A stretch of 64,000 bases of DNA from Motacilla alba alba (GCF_015832195.1 NC_052017.1:76199801-76263800); one strand, 5' to 3'. Shown: positions 13,101 to 27,734, counted from the first letter of the stretch. Numbers and translations: made by a program. The notes: a model not told the origin generated them from the sequence alone.

Positions 13101-16100
13101 TGGCTTTAATATACTCTAGTGTATTTTGTTTACACACAAGTGCCGGGAAGGAGAATGCCATAAGACCTCCCTGACAGTGGAACAAACTGCTCCCTGCATA
13201 TTTTTGAATACACAGAATATTGATCCTTTTAGAGCAGCAAACAGCATGTAGGAAATTAAAAGACAGTGTTGTGTTTTAGTGGAATAGGACTAGCTGAAAA
13301 GAGAGTATTTTTTTTTAATGTGGATGTACGTAGGAAGCAGATTAGACCCAGTCAAATCAATCTTCTTGTTTGCTGTTAGTATATGTATGGCTCTCAGCTA
13401 TGTTTTCTCTCTCATTTTTGTACCATGTCTGATGCTCATTTATTTCCTTGAGAAGTCATATGCAGCAGAATAGCCAGAGAAAGACTGATTCAGCTAAAAA
13501 AGATGAAGGGTTTTCTGTCCATTAAGTGAACTAGACTGAATTGAGATGGCAGGAAATGAGAGGAAAACCAGAGGAAGTGGACCACAAATTTGACCGTTTC
13601 AGAGTGTTGAAGGAAATCTCTGTCTTGCCTAGCTGCTAACTTCTTCCATCCACAAAATTTAGTTTCAATACTTCTGCCTTTGAGAGATGGCACATCTTCC
13701 TCTACTGTCTCCTTGGGTTTTGGATGTAAGCTAACTTCAGCTCCTGAGTAATGAATACTGGTTTGCTAGAGAGGAAGGGCGGAACTGAAAAAGTGAGAAA
13801 ATTGATAAATTGCACAAGCTAGAAGGGTTGTGGGATTTTAATGGAACAATAAGTGGTGTGTTTTGGGTTTTTTTTAAATAAATATTACATAATTTAGGAA
13901 TGACTGTGATATTATGGGACATCTCCTGTGGCTGGTAGAAATATGGCTTGAGAAATTATCTGAAAATAAGTTGCCATGGGGATGTAGCTGCAATACTGTA
14001 TTAGTAATCAATGTCAAGGCTGTGTCATACACAGCAGTCAGTGAATTGCAAGTATCATAGAAGTGAAACCAAAAGATTTTAGTAAGATGTTGGAGAGAAT
14101 GATAAAGATTGCAAGACTTATAATCCATTTACCAGAATTTTGTGAGCAATAAATAGCTGATGATCTTTTTTTCAGAAACAAGATTCTGATCCTAGGTTAC
14201 TTGTAAAAATCCTGCCCTGCCTAGCAGAATCAGAGGAGTTGCTATCTAAGGGTTTTCCTACACACTTGGCACTAATTATGCTCTTATTAAAGAATTTAAT
14301 TGAAGAGATGCTACAAAGTACTTGTGTTATGGGCCTGTAGAATATTTTTTCCTGCATTTCCCTAAAGACTATTTTTCAGGACACAACACGTATGAGTGAG
14401 TTTGTGTCATGGATAAAGACTGATTACTTTGACATTAGCCGTTTGAGGCCTTGTCTGTGCATATGAGAAGGTTCATGATTACTGAGAGTGTTCAGTCAGT
14501 GATGAACAGTTGTTCTGATGGTCTGTAATTGTGCAGAGTGGGAGTATATTGACATCAGTAGTACATAGCTGTTACTGTGTTTATTTAAGAAATACTGATA
14601 AACTAAAATGAGCTCGGTTTTTTGTGTGTTGATGTTATTCTGGTGGTTCATAGTATTTTGACATGTAAAATTTGATGCATTGGATTTTATGGTCGAGTGT
14701 TGAAATAGAAGTAGAACTGTCCCATAAATTGTTTGCTTTCAGTCATTTATTTTTGTTCATATCAAACGATTCTCATCTTGTAGGTTGTGTCTTATCACTA
14801 GCATGTGTAGTCAGCTTCCCTGGAGTCTCATTTCCTTTCTCCCTGGTGAAAATGCAGTAAAAAATGAATTAGAAAAAAGTATGGTCTCTAGTGCATTCCT
14901 TTCATAACATTATTGCTAAAAGCAGCTGTAGTAGATGAGATGGAACTCCACCTGTCTATAACTTCTTTATTCTAAAATATTGTTTATGAAAATGTGGTGG
15001 TGTTGGTTTTTTTCCTTTGCTATCAAGAGAAAATAGATGTGCAGCAGAAAGTGAATTTTAGAAATGCAGAGAGATTTTCCCCTGTATTTAGAATGCCTTG
15101 GTTTGGAATAAGATAGTGTATGTATATAACCAGATTGCATAATTTTGTTTATTAATTACAGTCCACATAATAAAAATAGTTAAGGGCAGAAGATAAAAGG
15201 AAAGAAAAACCCCCACTACAATCCACAAGATTGTTATGTTTAGCTATATAATTGAGTTTTTGGTAAAATTTAGTTACTGACAGTAGAAAATTGTCTTTCT
15301 TTCATGTATATATAAGGCAAAAGACTTGAAGGGTATGGTAAAAATTAATAGGATATGTACTAGAAGAAATTATGGCTTGGTAGTGTTTAGGACCAAATAT
15401 TTTTAAGACATATCAGTGCTTTGCATTTGTTTTTATCTTTTAGCTAAAATAAGTTAATTGCTGCTTTCAGTAGTCTATAAACATGGCATATTTAAATGAT
15501 TTTCTGTCCAAGGTACATTAAGGGCATCTTACAGTGCATATATAGCATATACTTATCCTTTAATAATTTCTTTTAAATGGGAAAACTACATACGAAATGT
15601 CCTCGTTCGTGCATTAAAACTTTTGTTTCCTCATAGCAGGCTGTATTTCTCAGACATTTGTTTGAACACATGCTGAAATGAACAGGATTGAACTCTGCCT
15701 CTTGATAATATATTGGTCTGTTCTTGACCTTTTTTTTTACAGAGGGAGATGTCCCTGATTGGCAAAATACCTGGTATACACTGGGAGGAGTTCTTAGAAA
15801 ATTGGCTTACACATGTTTGGGTGTACATGTGGTGTCTGAGCACAATGCAGCACTGGCCTAGTCATGTCGTGGAGCCCAAGCTCTGTCCTTTGCTGTCAGA
15901 GCTGGAGAGATGCTGTTTACAAAAAGAATTGCTCTGATACACATTTCCTGTTTACAGACAGAATAACTGGAAATGTAAACATCAAGAAGTAATGTTGGAA
16001 GTATTTTGAGTTCCTGATTACATTTTTCCTCTTTGTTTTATTTTTTGCCCTTTTTAAAATTATATATACATTAGGTAATTGAACTGGGCTTTGTATGTTT

Positions 16101-19100
16101 CTAAAGAATATATAAACTCAGATTTTGAAACATAAAATAAAAAAAAACCAAAAAAAAACCCCACACAACACACTTTTTATTCCTCTTAAATTTGGAGTCC
16201 AAACTGATCAATATAATTGATTATGAAAACATTTGTAGAATATAAGACTGCAGTTCAATGAATTTCAGTCCTTTCTCCAGTGTTTTCCAAGAGTAATGTT
16301 TGTAGTGCAGTATAACATTGAACTCCTTTTTTACTATTTTCTCTCTATTTGTATAATTAACGGAAGTCAAGAATATCTGTTTTCATGAAATGTGGTACAA
16401 AGTTTTAGGTAAATTGCTACAAAAGCCAATGCAATCTAGAAAACTTAGAACTCACTATTTTATAAATTTCATATCTTATAGAAATAGATTCTCTAGATTA
16501 TAAAAACAGAATATTTAATTCTTTGGAATAGTAAAACAGATGACTGCCTTTTTTGCTTTCTGTTATTTAGGGGAAATACTGCAAAATAATATTACTCCAA
16601 TAATTCATCAGTGTAAATTGTTTTAGTTCTTCAGTATTATTTATTTTCATTACGTTTGGATTAAGCATTGAATATGACATTCTTTACTGGATATTTTGAT
16701 ATTTCACGTGTTTCTTTTCCTTCTCATGCGTAAATCCGCATTATTGCAACAATCATATAAGAGCCCTTCATTTTCATGCAAGGGGAAGGCACAAGTGTTT
16801 AACACCTGTCAGTGTTGCTTAAATCTGACACAGGTATTTTTACCGACTGTTCAATCTCAAGATGTGTACAAACGCAATAATGTCAGCACCTCACAATTTA
16901 GAGTTTTAGAAACAAAACTTATATTCAAGTTTTTAATTTACAGCAAGCTGCACGATGATGATGGTGAGGATGTTGTGTAGGAGGTGATTTCATAACCATG
17001 AAAAAAAAATCCAGTTTGTTCTGCGCCTTCAAAAGTGATGTCACCTCAGAAAAAAAACAAACAAAATATTTCACATCTGTTTTTCCAATATAGGAAGGGG
17101 TTTGGGATGGAAGATAGTTGCTATACAAGCTCTTATTCCGTCAGCCATCACCTGGGTTAAAGATCAGCTGGGGTTAAAAAGCGGCCCCTTAGTATCCTAT
17201 TTGCTAAGTTGCCTTAGCTTCCTGTGCAAACAATTTCTCTATGAAGAAGAAAGAGGTTTAAAGCTTCCTTAATGCTATTAAATCTGCATCAGATCAGGAT
17301 TATGAACTTTTATTAGCTTTTTAAGCTTTTCCAATCACTGTGGGTAGTTTTTGGTTTGTTTGTTTTTGGGTTGGTTTTCTTTATTTTGGTAATGATCTGT
17401 CTTCTTCCGAATATTTTTGCTTGTTGATAACTGAATCCTTTTTATTCCTAAAGCCTGATGAGGTTTTGCTAGTAGTCTCACAAACAGCCCAATCCATATC
17501 TAGTAACAGTAGCTCTGTGTTAGAATATGTGGAAATTCATGTACTCTTAACAATGAAATATTTATTAACTTTAATCAAAAGTAGCTGGTTACAGATGAAA
17601 TTATATGTACACAATTTTAGTTATTATTTGTCTTGATTGTTTTCATTCTATACATTCCAAGCCTCATAAAAAAAACAAACAAACAAAAACAAAAACCAAA
17701 AAAAAAAAAACAAAAACCCAAACCTGGAAGCTGTTGCACTTTTAATTTCTTTTTCATTGTTCTATCTCTCCTTAAATTATTCTCTCTGTAGTAATTCTGC
17801 TGAATGATTACTTTCATAAGTAGGATAAAACTTATTACAACTTGTTCAAAGATAGTTTTCATGTTTATTTAGGTATCTCAGTCTACCATTATAATGACTT
17901 GCTTGAATGGAATACTCTGAACACAGTGTAAGAACTGTGAAATAAGACTCAAAACGGGAATGAGATACAAGTCCTTGCTCAGATATGGATCCTTGCTGTG
18001 AAATGCTTTCCATCTTAAAGTGAGAGTGCAATTTTGCTAGTCCTTCAGTTCTTTTTCTGGTGCTCTTTTAGTGATGCTCAACATCACTAAACCCTCATCC
18101 TACTCACTTGCAGAAACAAAACTGACTCCAGAAATCATGCAAGTTACAGTTCGAGGCTCTCTCTAGATTCAAAGAGTCCAATTTTTTTTCTATTAAGCAC
18201 ACAGTGAATGATTTCTCAAAAGTCTTCAACCCACACTAGAAAGTATTGTATAACAAACCCTGCCTTTATGAAAATGATCTTACAAAAAAAGATCTTAAAA
18301 ATGATCGTTAGACTACTATTTTGATAATGGAAGACAAACTTGTTTTGAAACTTGAATTCTGCATTCTTAAGTTTTCCTGGTGAATTTATGCATATAATCT
18401 TATCTGTGTCTAGAAGCTGCTCTTCTAGCACCATAAAACACCAATAATGTGTTTTAAAATTATTTAAAATGTTCTGTTTAAAGTTAAGTTTTAGTCAGAC
18501 AAGCCAATTAATGTGAATGAGCTTTTCTTTAATAGGCCTAGAGTTAAGTAACTCTTTTTTTGTTTGCTCAATCAGAAGCTAAGACATGATCCTACTGATT
18601 AACCTAGATTCTCCTTCCCCTTCTGTTTCTGAGGATTTGCTGGTGTTATGGCTTGTGCATTAAATCTCTGTTTATCTACCTGTTTATACATTCCTGTGAA
18701 GTTCTCAGGACAAGAATGAAAGCTAAAATTTTCACAAGCATGAAATAAAGTTGCATGTACAAAATCTGTGGCCATGAGTAGGGTTAGTATATTTAACACA
18801 GTTTGCTATTTAAGCCTTAAACTAGTTTGTGAAAATTGCCCACTGTATGAAACTCAAACTAATCTTAAGACCATTATTAAGGTCTGACTTTGGTTTAAAT
18901 TAAAAATAACTTTTCTAGAATAAAATAGAACTTTTAAAGGAAGAACTGAGGTGACTTACACCTAGACAAAAAAAAAAAAAAAAAGAGGAGTAACACAAAA
19001 GTTGTAAAAGCCTACCTTGGCTGGAATGAAGAACAAGCTCTCTTGCCTCAGAAAAGAAGCTTAAAAACAGTAAAGAACAATCTGAAATAAAAGCATAGAA

Positions 19101-19659
19101 ATAAGTCTTTCTGCTCTGAAAAGATGAGTGAGAATGAACATGATTTTGTGTGTTTTAGTATTAGCACAAAACTAGTTTCTTAAAGATTACCTTAATATAA
19201 CAGCCATCATTAATTATTATAATGAAATATTATGTGTTCAAAGACACTGTTACATGAATCAAAATTGAAAGAGTTGAATTTTTTTTTTTTTGGTTTCATT
19301 TTGCCTTTCTGAGAATAAAAATTGTGATGATATGCACAGATGTCAAAAAAACAAGGTATCAAATAGTCAGACAAACACAAGAAAATGTCACTGTCTTCAT
19401 GCCAATATTGACTTCCACTGATAACTGAACATTGTTATTTGACAAGTATGCTGTCATTTTTATAGTTATTTTTACCTGTTTTACAAATACTATGTTGTGT
19501 AATGCACAGTTTCTTAAGACAGAAAAGACATTCCACTCATCCTGTTTATGGATTCCCCTCCCCTTAAAGAAGGAAAAAAATATGCATATATGTATACAAT
19601 GCAAACTAGCATGCATACAAGTGAATTTTCACTTTCTGATAGAAAAAAATGCAAGATTA
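10111..19659. other. AT-rich non-coding stretch
   Basis: I recognise no gene in these 9.5 kb. Frames such as the minus-strand one at 10173-10508 show no known domain. The stretch holds an imperfect T/A-rich direct duplication (11805-11872, period about 39). A CpG-retaining segment lies near 12830-12895, an exon-like acceptor at 15741, and a CAAA-type low-complexity tract at 17668-17722. A 17-base A run lies at 18968-18984. Confidence 0.55.
17668..17722. repeat. A-rich CAAA/CAAAAA low-complexity tract
   Basis: About 55 bases are made almost only of A with spaced C (units of CAAA, CAAAAA and CCAAA), with a 13-A run in the middle. It is one of several such tracts in the window. Confidence 0.8.
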
Positions 19660-19925
19660 AAGAACCACAGACTGGGCCAGGTTGGAAGGAAGCACAGTGG
19701 ATCATCTGGTCCAGCTTCCCAGCTCAAGCAGGGTCATCCTAGAGCACAGTGCACAGGATTTTCTCCAGATGGTTCTTGAATATCTCCAGGGAGGGAGAGT
19801 ACACAGACTCCACAGAAATTCATTCTAGTGCTTGGTCACCCTCACAGTAAAGAACTTCTTCCTGACAGTGCCTATAAACAGTTTCCTTTTTTTTTTTCTG
19901 TCCATTGCTTTGAGTACGGGAAATG
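19660..19925 (-). mobile_element. CR1 LINE 3' fragment, antisense
   Basis: The plus strand shows the reverse complement of a CR1 3' end. 'gggccaggttggaagg' at about 19674 is followed by 'gatcatctggtccagcttcc'. 'gctcaagcagggtca' and 'tgaatatctccagggaggga' come next, then 'ggtcaccctcacagtaaaga' and 'acttcttcctgac'. This word order is characteristic of the common avian CR1 subfamilies, distinct from the one at 9881. The tail towards 19925 is degraded and interrupted by a T run. The copy is non-coding and truncated at its 5' end. Confidence 0.85.
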
Positions 19926-22900
19926 GAAAACTGGGCAAAAATTAATTAATCAGGGAAGATTTAGTTAGAAGTTTAAGCAGACCAGTGTGACAACTGAAAG
20001 ATGGGAGCTTGTAGAAATTTTGTTCTCGTAGGTACACACATACAATATGCATATCTACATGGAGACATCAGAGTAGCAAGGTTGTGTGGTTAACACTGAC
20101 TCTAGTATGGTTGGCCGAAGAAATGTCACAGGAGCAATCATAGACTTAAGGACATCTGAGTTAAAGTGTGATGTGATAATCAGTGCCTATAATTACTTTT
20201 TCCTTATTTGTCTTAGTTTTTCTACAAGTACACCCAAGCTCAGTATCTCTTGGTAGCATCACCTAGATAGTCTCAGCTTTAAAGATCAGTACTCAGATAG
20301 TCATCTGAGCAGTGTGGACTTTGCAAGATTTGACTGTCCAAAAGAGCCCCCATATGCTTCTGGACTGATCTGTGGAATTCATCTGTTTCTCTCACAGGTC
20401 TCTGTGAAATTGAGCCATTCCTCTTGGCTCTGTCTCTAACTTGTCTGTTGACTCTTGTTTTGCTATATTTGCTGTTTTTTGAACACTTATTCAGTTAGCC
20501 TAACCCAGACAACAAATTTCTCTGCAATTAAACACTTGTGTGCCGCCTAGAAACCCCCCCAAAATATATATAAGCACTGTATATTATGTATTATTAAGAT
20601 TTCTGTAACTAGAATATTATTAATAGTGTACATTATTTTAAGGAGTTTAAAGTTCAGTGCTGAACTGCTAGCAAAGAGCAATAGGTAAATGTCTTTAACT
20701 GCTTCTGAAACCTCAAACATCTGCATTAGATCTCTCTTCCATTTCTTTATTTTTTCTAGTCAATGGGATGCTAGCATACTGCTCAGAGGAGCTCTTGCTA
20801 TTCATTTTTGAGAAATAATTTGTTAGGACAAACAGTACATGTGGACTATACACAAGTGGGTTATTGCAAGTTCTTTCTATTTAAACTAAGTAATTGCTCA
20901 TCAGTGTCTCATGTATTTGCTTTGTTCCCTGATTGGTGACCTGACCTTAATATATGGGAGGAATGACTCAAGAAATCAGAGAGATCTTTTTCTGCTAGCA
21001 AGTTCCTTGGGGAGAGAAATGGCACAGAACAAAAGCCTCTTCTTCTCTGAGAATATAAAGGGACCTTTGCACTGCCTTGCATACCTGTATTACCCTTGAC
21101 TAGTACATGGACCTCAAATAGAAATGTAGATACTTTCCTCTCTGGTTGAGGAAAAGAGGGAGACATGAGTCAGATTAATGAATCATCTCTCTGTGTTTCA
21201 CAGTTGTTCCTTTCACAGCAGGTAATGGCTAGCATGACTATGTGTGCAATTATATTTACAGAAACAGTGGCTGGATTTTATCTGACTAATTGTGTTGTTA
21301 CTCTGCTGTGCTTCTGACAGTCACCCTCTGTGCAAATCCTTTGGGTATAGTTGCAAAAATATTTCTTCAGTCATTGGTTATGTAATTTCATTTCTTTTAT
21401 CCTGTAGTTTCCATATCTCTGCTTATGATAGGCAAAATCGTTTTTTATGCCAAGTCAAGATGGCACTGAATCCCTTAATCTTGTTTTAATGTCATGTTTA
21501 GAATATCTGTTTATTGTAGCCTGTGTACATGCAGTGCTCATTTATCTGCCTGTGTACATGCAGTTTTGTTTGCAGATTAAGAACTTTTTCAGTCTTGTTT
21601 GCAAACTTTTCAGATCCCTTTTTGTTCAAGAGAGATCTGTTTCATAACTCATTTAACTCTCATAAAATGTCTTTGGTCAACAGGGTACCAAATCCATTGG
21701 GGTTTGCAGTGTTTAATAATTTCCTGTACTTATTTATGAATATAAGAATGCTTTGTAATAACCATCTTCAATATTTTTTCAAAAATAAAGGAGTCTTAAA
21801 TCATCTCTAGAGTTAACCACTCACATTTAGTGAAAAAGACAGCATAGCACAACACAGCTCATCTTGCACATCATCTAACCAAAGCATCAATTAGATAAAC
21901 TTTTAAAAATCCTGCTATGACAATACAACTTTGACTGCATAGTGGTTCTGATATACTTTCAGCAGGTGAGGATCTTATGTGACCCATCTGTTTGGGCCTG
22001 GTAATGATAAACCTCTTCCAATGCAAATTTCAAGGGCTGATAGAGTTTTGCTATGGAGCATTGATTGTTTTTATATAAAAACTGAATATTTTTGTATATA
22101 AAAAGACTAGGACCCCCTCCACAATTTTTTAAATTTTATTGCTGTTGTTGATTAAAACAAAACCATTTTTATTTTAATAAAATTCTTTTTTTAAAATGGT
22201 TAAAGGGTTTTGTGGTTTTGTGTTTGTTGTTTTGGTTTGGTTTGGTTTTTAATTTTTGTATCATATTGGGAGTCAGTGTGCCTAGAATCCTTTATTTGTA
22301 CCATTTAGTATGAATCTCCTTGGCCATGTAAGGTGCTGGATTAGTAGTAATGTGTCTGGTTTTCATTTTTGTGAGTGGTGCTTCAGTTAATGTTATCCAT
22401 TAAGAAATCCATTAAAGCTTGTGTTTAGTGATAAGCTATGCACAGTCCCAGAAGAAAGTACCCTGATCATGACTTCACATTTATTTTTACAAATTCCATG
22501 AACTCCTATTAAATCTGCTATTTTAAGACATTGGTAAACAACAGTCTTGACCGTCTATTTTATTTTTCAAACAAATGAATGATAAATCAGATGCTAGTCC
22601 AGTAAATATTCAGGAGTTTATTTTGCCAATATTAAAACCTTCCAAATGGTTTTTTGTCCACTATTTATTTTCTAAGCCTCTTTTGGCTTTTCAAACTTCA
22701 TTCATCTTCATGGCACAGCTAGGTAGGATTCCAGTGGGTTTTCTTTCCCAGTGAAGACAATCTAGATAAAACACATGACTAATCTCTTTTAATCCAGGTA
22801 GGAAGGTGTTTGGCCAGAACTGCTTGCACTGGTTCAGCATTTCTGTGCTCTTCTAATAGTAGGTGCTGTTAGGCTGTCCTTAAAATTTTCTTCATAACAA

Positions 22901-22959
22901 AATCAGAACTACAGTTCATCCCTCCTTCTGTAAGGAATGTGGCACTTCTTCTATTAATA
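19926..22959. other. AT-rich non-coding stretch
   Basis: No gene or mobile element is recognised. It contains a 17-base direct duplication (21519-21535 and 21548-21564, period 29) and a T/G-rich tract at 22207-22250. Confidence 0.55.
22207..22250. repeat. T/G-rich low-complexity tract (GGTTT/TTTTG units)
   Basis: About 44 bases consist almost only of T and G with repeated TTTTG and GGTTT units. It is the complement-type counterpart of the CAAA-type tracts elsewhere in the window. Confidence 0.75.
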
Positions 22960-23300
22960 ATTGTAGAATCATGGAGTATCTCAGGTTTGAAGGGACCCAC
23001 AAGGATGATCAAGCTCTAACTCCTGGCACTGCACAGGACATCCCCAGGTGTCACACCATGTGCCTGAGAGAATGGTCCAAATATTTTTGGAACTCTGACA
23101 GGCTTTATGCTGTGACCACTTCTCTGGGGAGGCTGTTTCAGTGCCCAACGACCTCTCAGGTGGTTTTAACCTTCCTTGGCTCAAGTACACATCATTTTCT
23201 TAGGTCACTGGTCAGCAGAGAGAAGAGATCAGTGTTATCCCTCTGGTTCCCCTTGTGAGGAAGTTGTAGACAGCAATAAAGTTGCAAAAGCTCTTATTCA
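22960..23300 (-). mobile_element. CR1 LINE 3' fragment, antisense
   Basis: The plus strand reads the reverse complement of a CR1 3' end. It has 'tagaatcatgg' (remnant of the terminal ATTCTATG-type octamers), 'gtttgaagggacccacaagg' and 'gcactgcacaggacatcccc'. These are followed by 'gtgcctgagag...ggtcc', 'gctgtgaccacttctctggg' and a diverged tail to about 23285. A 95-codon frame at 22971-23258 is only the antisense of the element and is not a gene. It belongs to the same subfamily type as the copy at 43385 but is shorter and more diverged. Confidence 0.88.
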
Positions 23301-26300
23301 TATGATGTCTATTTTCTTTTGTGACCCCAGCTTTAACTGATGCAACCTGTTCCAGCCAACCAGGTAAGATTTTCATGCTTAATAAGTTAACAAACAGTCT
23401 AGACTCTGAATAGTTTAAATTTTTACACTGGAGATTGAACAAAGAGAAAAAGAAAATTAACTTTTATCTAGGACCTGAATCAAACCAATGCTGGTTGATT
23501 GTTAGGGCTGCAGCCAGGATTTGGAAGGAAAGTTTGAAATTTTGTATTTCATCTTGAAAAAACAGAACTTAAAATAATAAAAAAAATAAATAAAAAGCCC
23601 TAGAAAACTCAGGGTGTTAATGCTGAATGGAAAGTTATCTCTGGTCTTATCTTCTTCATTTTTCAGTCTCAAGATATTATTAACACAATATAATATTTTT
23701 ACAAAGGAAAAGATCTGACTAACTTTATGTGCTAAAAATAAAGAAGAGTCCATACTTGTGCTGGGTTAAAGGTTTAGGTACAAGCTGTCTAAAACCAAAC
23801 ACATAATGCAAATATGAACAAAACCCACTATCTTTCAATTAGGCCTCTGAAAAATAGTGAAATAATTATAAGCTACTTACTTATTCAGCAGCTGTTAATC
23901 CAAAAAGATGGCTAAGCTTAATTTTCCGTGGTCTTTATGGAATAGTAATATATCAATTTCTGTTACTTCAAAGCTACTGGAGCTGAGTCACTAAACAAGA
24001 AATATTAATTTAGAAAAGCATATTATTAAACCTTATGAAATATGTAACTGAAGGCAAAAGGAATATTTTAAAATACTATCTGCCTCACATAGAAGAAAAA
24101 TCAGGAAGAGAGAAAGAGGAAGTTTTACACTTTAAAAAATAGCCTGGCTTGTGAACACTTTAAGAAGAAATCCTAGATGCTATAACCTGTAGAATTAATG
24201 GAGTCTTCTGACATTGTCTCTTTGGAGCTCCAAGCCAGTAAGAAGAATGGAGTCTCATAAGTGTGGATTATTTGATGTGTGTATAACAGTCAGGATGGTG
24301 TTGAAAAATCCATCACACTTTGCTGTATGAAATAATTGAAAACGACTTAATGCTAACTCTTCAGCTAAATGTTACTGTTACCTTTGAAAAATCCAGTGGA
24401 GAAAGAAATTTTTCTTTACTTTTGCAGTGACTATTCTTTGGTATCTAATTACAACATTAGGGCATGTAAAACCCACATCTGTAATGCCAAATTGTCTTTT
24501 TGTTATGTAAACTTCTTTTCAGAGGACCATCTAGCTTACTTACTAATGCCCAAAACCACATGATTTCCCTTTATTTAATAGTATTCCAGGATATGAATGC
24601 TGTTTTTTGTTTCCTCTGAGCTTTTGGTATAACTGTTTCTTTCCCTGTAAGTAGATAGGAGATAATAGGTGAGAATAAAACAAAAAAGAAGGGCATTTCT
24701 TTTCCTTTTCTTGATTTTCATTTGGGCAATGTCTGCAAGAGTGATGTAGTCATCTAAGTAATGAATTTTGTATAATGTGTTTCTCTGATTGTAAATTGAA
24801 TTTAAGAATATCCCAGCTTTTTGCACATTCTACATAACAACTTGTAATCATTAAGCCTCTACAGTTGTCCTTATATTGTTTTATTTCTTAATATGGTATA
24901 TATTTTTAATTTTTTTATATTAAATGTGTTATCAGTTGGCTTTATCTGTGAATTATTTGTGAAAATATGGAAATTAGAAGAGCTTTTTGAGTATGAAATG
25001 TAAAAATGATAGGGAAAAATATACCAGCTTTGTACTTCCCTTGCCCTTTTCAACATACCAATTATCAGAAATCTATGTTCCTTGTGGAATTTCATTCCAT
25101 GATTTTTGTTAACAATTTATATTTCTTTATTTATGGCTTTATTTTGAACTGTAAAAAATATATTTCTTAGATTTCACAGACATTGTACTGCTGGATTTTT
25201 CACATCTTCTCTAACAGCTTCAGCTGTTTCCACTTGAACTTTCCAATCTGCTTCTCTGTCTTGATTTGTTTTCCAGTGATTTCTCAGTCTTTTATATATT
25301 TATATATTTTTTTCTCATGCTATTTTTTTTTACTAATGTCTGATTGTTTGTTGGTATTTTTGATTCCCCTATCCACCCTTATCTTCCCACAACAGAATTT
25401 CTGTTGCTATATATGAAATATGTCATTTCTCATGGATGTGCCTTTATTTTTTCTTAAATTGTTGTTGTTATTTCTATTTATTTTGTAAAGAGGAGTTTAT
25501 ATAGAATAATTTAACAGGTAAAGTAATAGTTGGTATTTGATTACTATAGACACTTTTTGAGTTTTTGTGAATAGTTATGCTCTTTAGCAAATGTTCTGTG
25601 TAAATGTGAAAGAATGATACAAGAAATAACACCCCTTGACACTGTACAGACATCTGCTAGAATTGCTGGCTTAAAGGGGTGAGGAGAGGGGCATTCAATG
25701 CTCTTTTCTCTCTATTTATTTAGGAAACTGATCAGTTTCCAGAGTGATAAAGACTATGTTTCAGAATAGTACAATACCTACAAATAAATTTAGCAATAAA
25801 TTTAGGGTTTTGATATCTCCTGCAATTACCTTACCAATTAATGGAAATTTCCTTATGCTATTGAAGTAAAAAAGGAGTCCAGCTTCCCATTTCCAGATGG
25901 TCTGCCAATATAGAATTACAGTTAAAACATTTTGGTTATTGGAATTGCTATTTAACTATTTCAAGAGCATTTTCTTAATTAGATTTTTTTTAGTTTTCAG
26001 TCTCATACACATAGGTACAACTAAAACAACAAAGAGGCACGATAGTAATGTAATACACTTTTAAATGCATTCCAAAACAGTTTTGTCACTACTTCTGTCA
26101 GATTGACTAGCATGTGCAGAAGACAGACAATTATATATTGTGTCACTATTAGCTAGGCTGAGAAAAACTTGCTGCTTCAGTTCATTGTGTAACTTCCCAT
26201 AGCTCAGTTCTACCAGCCTTGGGAATGGAGAATGGAGATCAACTGTAGATGAACAACTTCCCTTCATCTACCTAGAAATGTCACTTTTTTTTCCTGCCTG

Positions 26301-27734
26301 TTACCTGAGGTCTTCAGGAATACTGTATGTTCTATTGGCAATCTATCAAATTCTTATTCAAAGGATGTAACAAAAAATCACATTCAATTTTCCTTTCTGA
26401 CACTAGTGCATTATTCTGCCTTTGGTCTCCAGGTGAATACACCATTGTTACTGCAGTGCTGAAGGATATAATTCTGGCAATAAACAGTAAACACAGGCAA
26501 TCCAAGATATGAGGTTTTTTCAGGTTTATATATATATATATATAAATGATAGTGATTTCAAACTGCTCAGATTTTGATAATCAATTTTTTTTTTTCTGAT
26601 CAGAGGAGATTTACAGGGCAGGGGGCAGAGAGAGAAGTCAGAAAGCATATAAGCAATTCATTAAAAGCTCCATAGCTAATTGTCACTCTGTCACCATGAA
26701 ACTTAAAAGGGATGTATAAAAGATAAGTTGAATTGCACTAAATATGCATCTGCAAAATTCAATCGTTCAAAAGAATTCAAATGGGGCTAAATTTGATGGA
26801 AGAGAGAGGACACTGAGATTCAGGGCAAGTACCCATTACAAAAGATGCATCTCCTTGTGGTGGTGAAACATACACATTTTGCAAAACTATGTTCCTGTTA
26901 GTTTCCTGGGAATTCATTATAGGGTGTTACACTAAGTAGTAAGTACTGTGCTGTAATGATTTCCAGCAATGTTGGTAGAACTTTCCCATCTCATATTTTT
27001 TAACTATTTATTTTAATTTTAACTCACTCTGACAGTCTCTTGAGCTACACTACTCATTTTCATGAGGGCTCCCAGGAGATGGCTATAACACAAGTCTACT
27101 CTGCAGTTGCATGAATCTTTATAACAAAAGCCATAAATCAAGACACTTACTCTGAAGCTGCAGACAAGAGCAATGAGCTGGCAGCATCTCAGTATGTTAG
27201 CTTCAATTCAAGGGATTTCAGAAAGTTCATTTCTTTTTTTGTCTCTGTTTTTCTTCTGTTTCCTGTCTAATCTTTGTTTTACTGTCCCCTCTGTGTTAAC
27301 TGTGTGAGCTGTTTCTGTCTGAACTTTCCCCTGTAGACACACTCTGCTATCTTCAAGGTATATTTGAGGCTTCTTCTTGGGTGGGTGCCAGGTCTTCATT
27401 AAAAGCTTATTCTAGACCTTTAGTAGGAGAGTGCTGAATAATGACCTTTGTACTGAGCATTAATTAGTCTTTGGCTTTAAAGATGTTTACCAGAGGTGTT
27501 ACACTTCAAAGAATTCACACTTAAGCCCCCTCCTCTTTTGATTGCCAAATTTGTCTTTTTGGAAATGATTCTTTAGGCTTCATGTACAATTCAGGAACTG
27601 TTGAAGGCATGAACTTCTAAGTATGAGTAAACCAGGAAGTAGATATTGCAATGTGGTTTTTTTTTTTCTTGCTGCTGTAGTTGTTGGTATTATTTTTATT
27701 ATTATTATTATTATTAATTATATAATAATAATTA

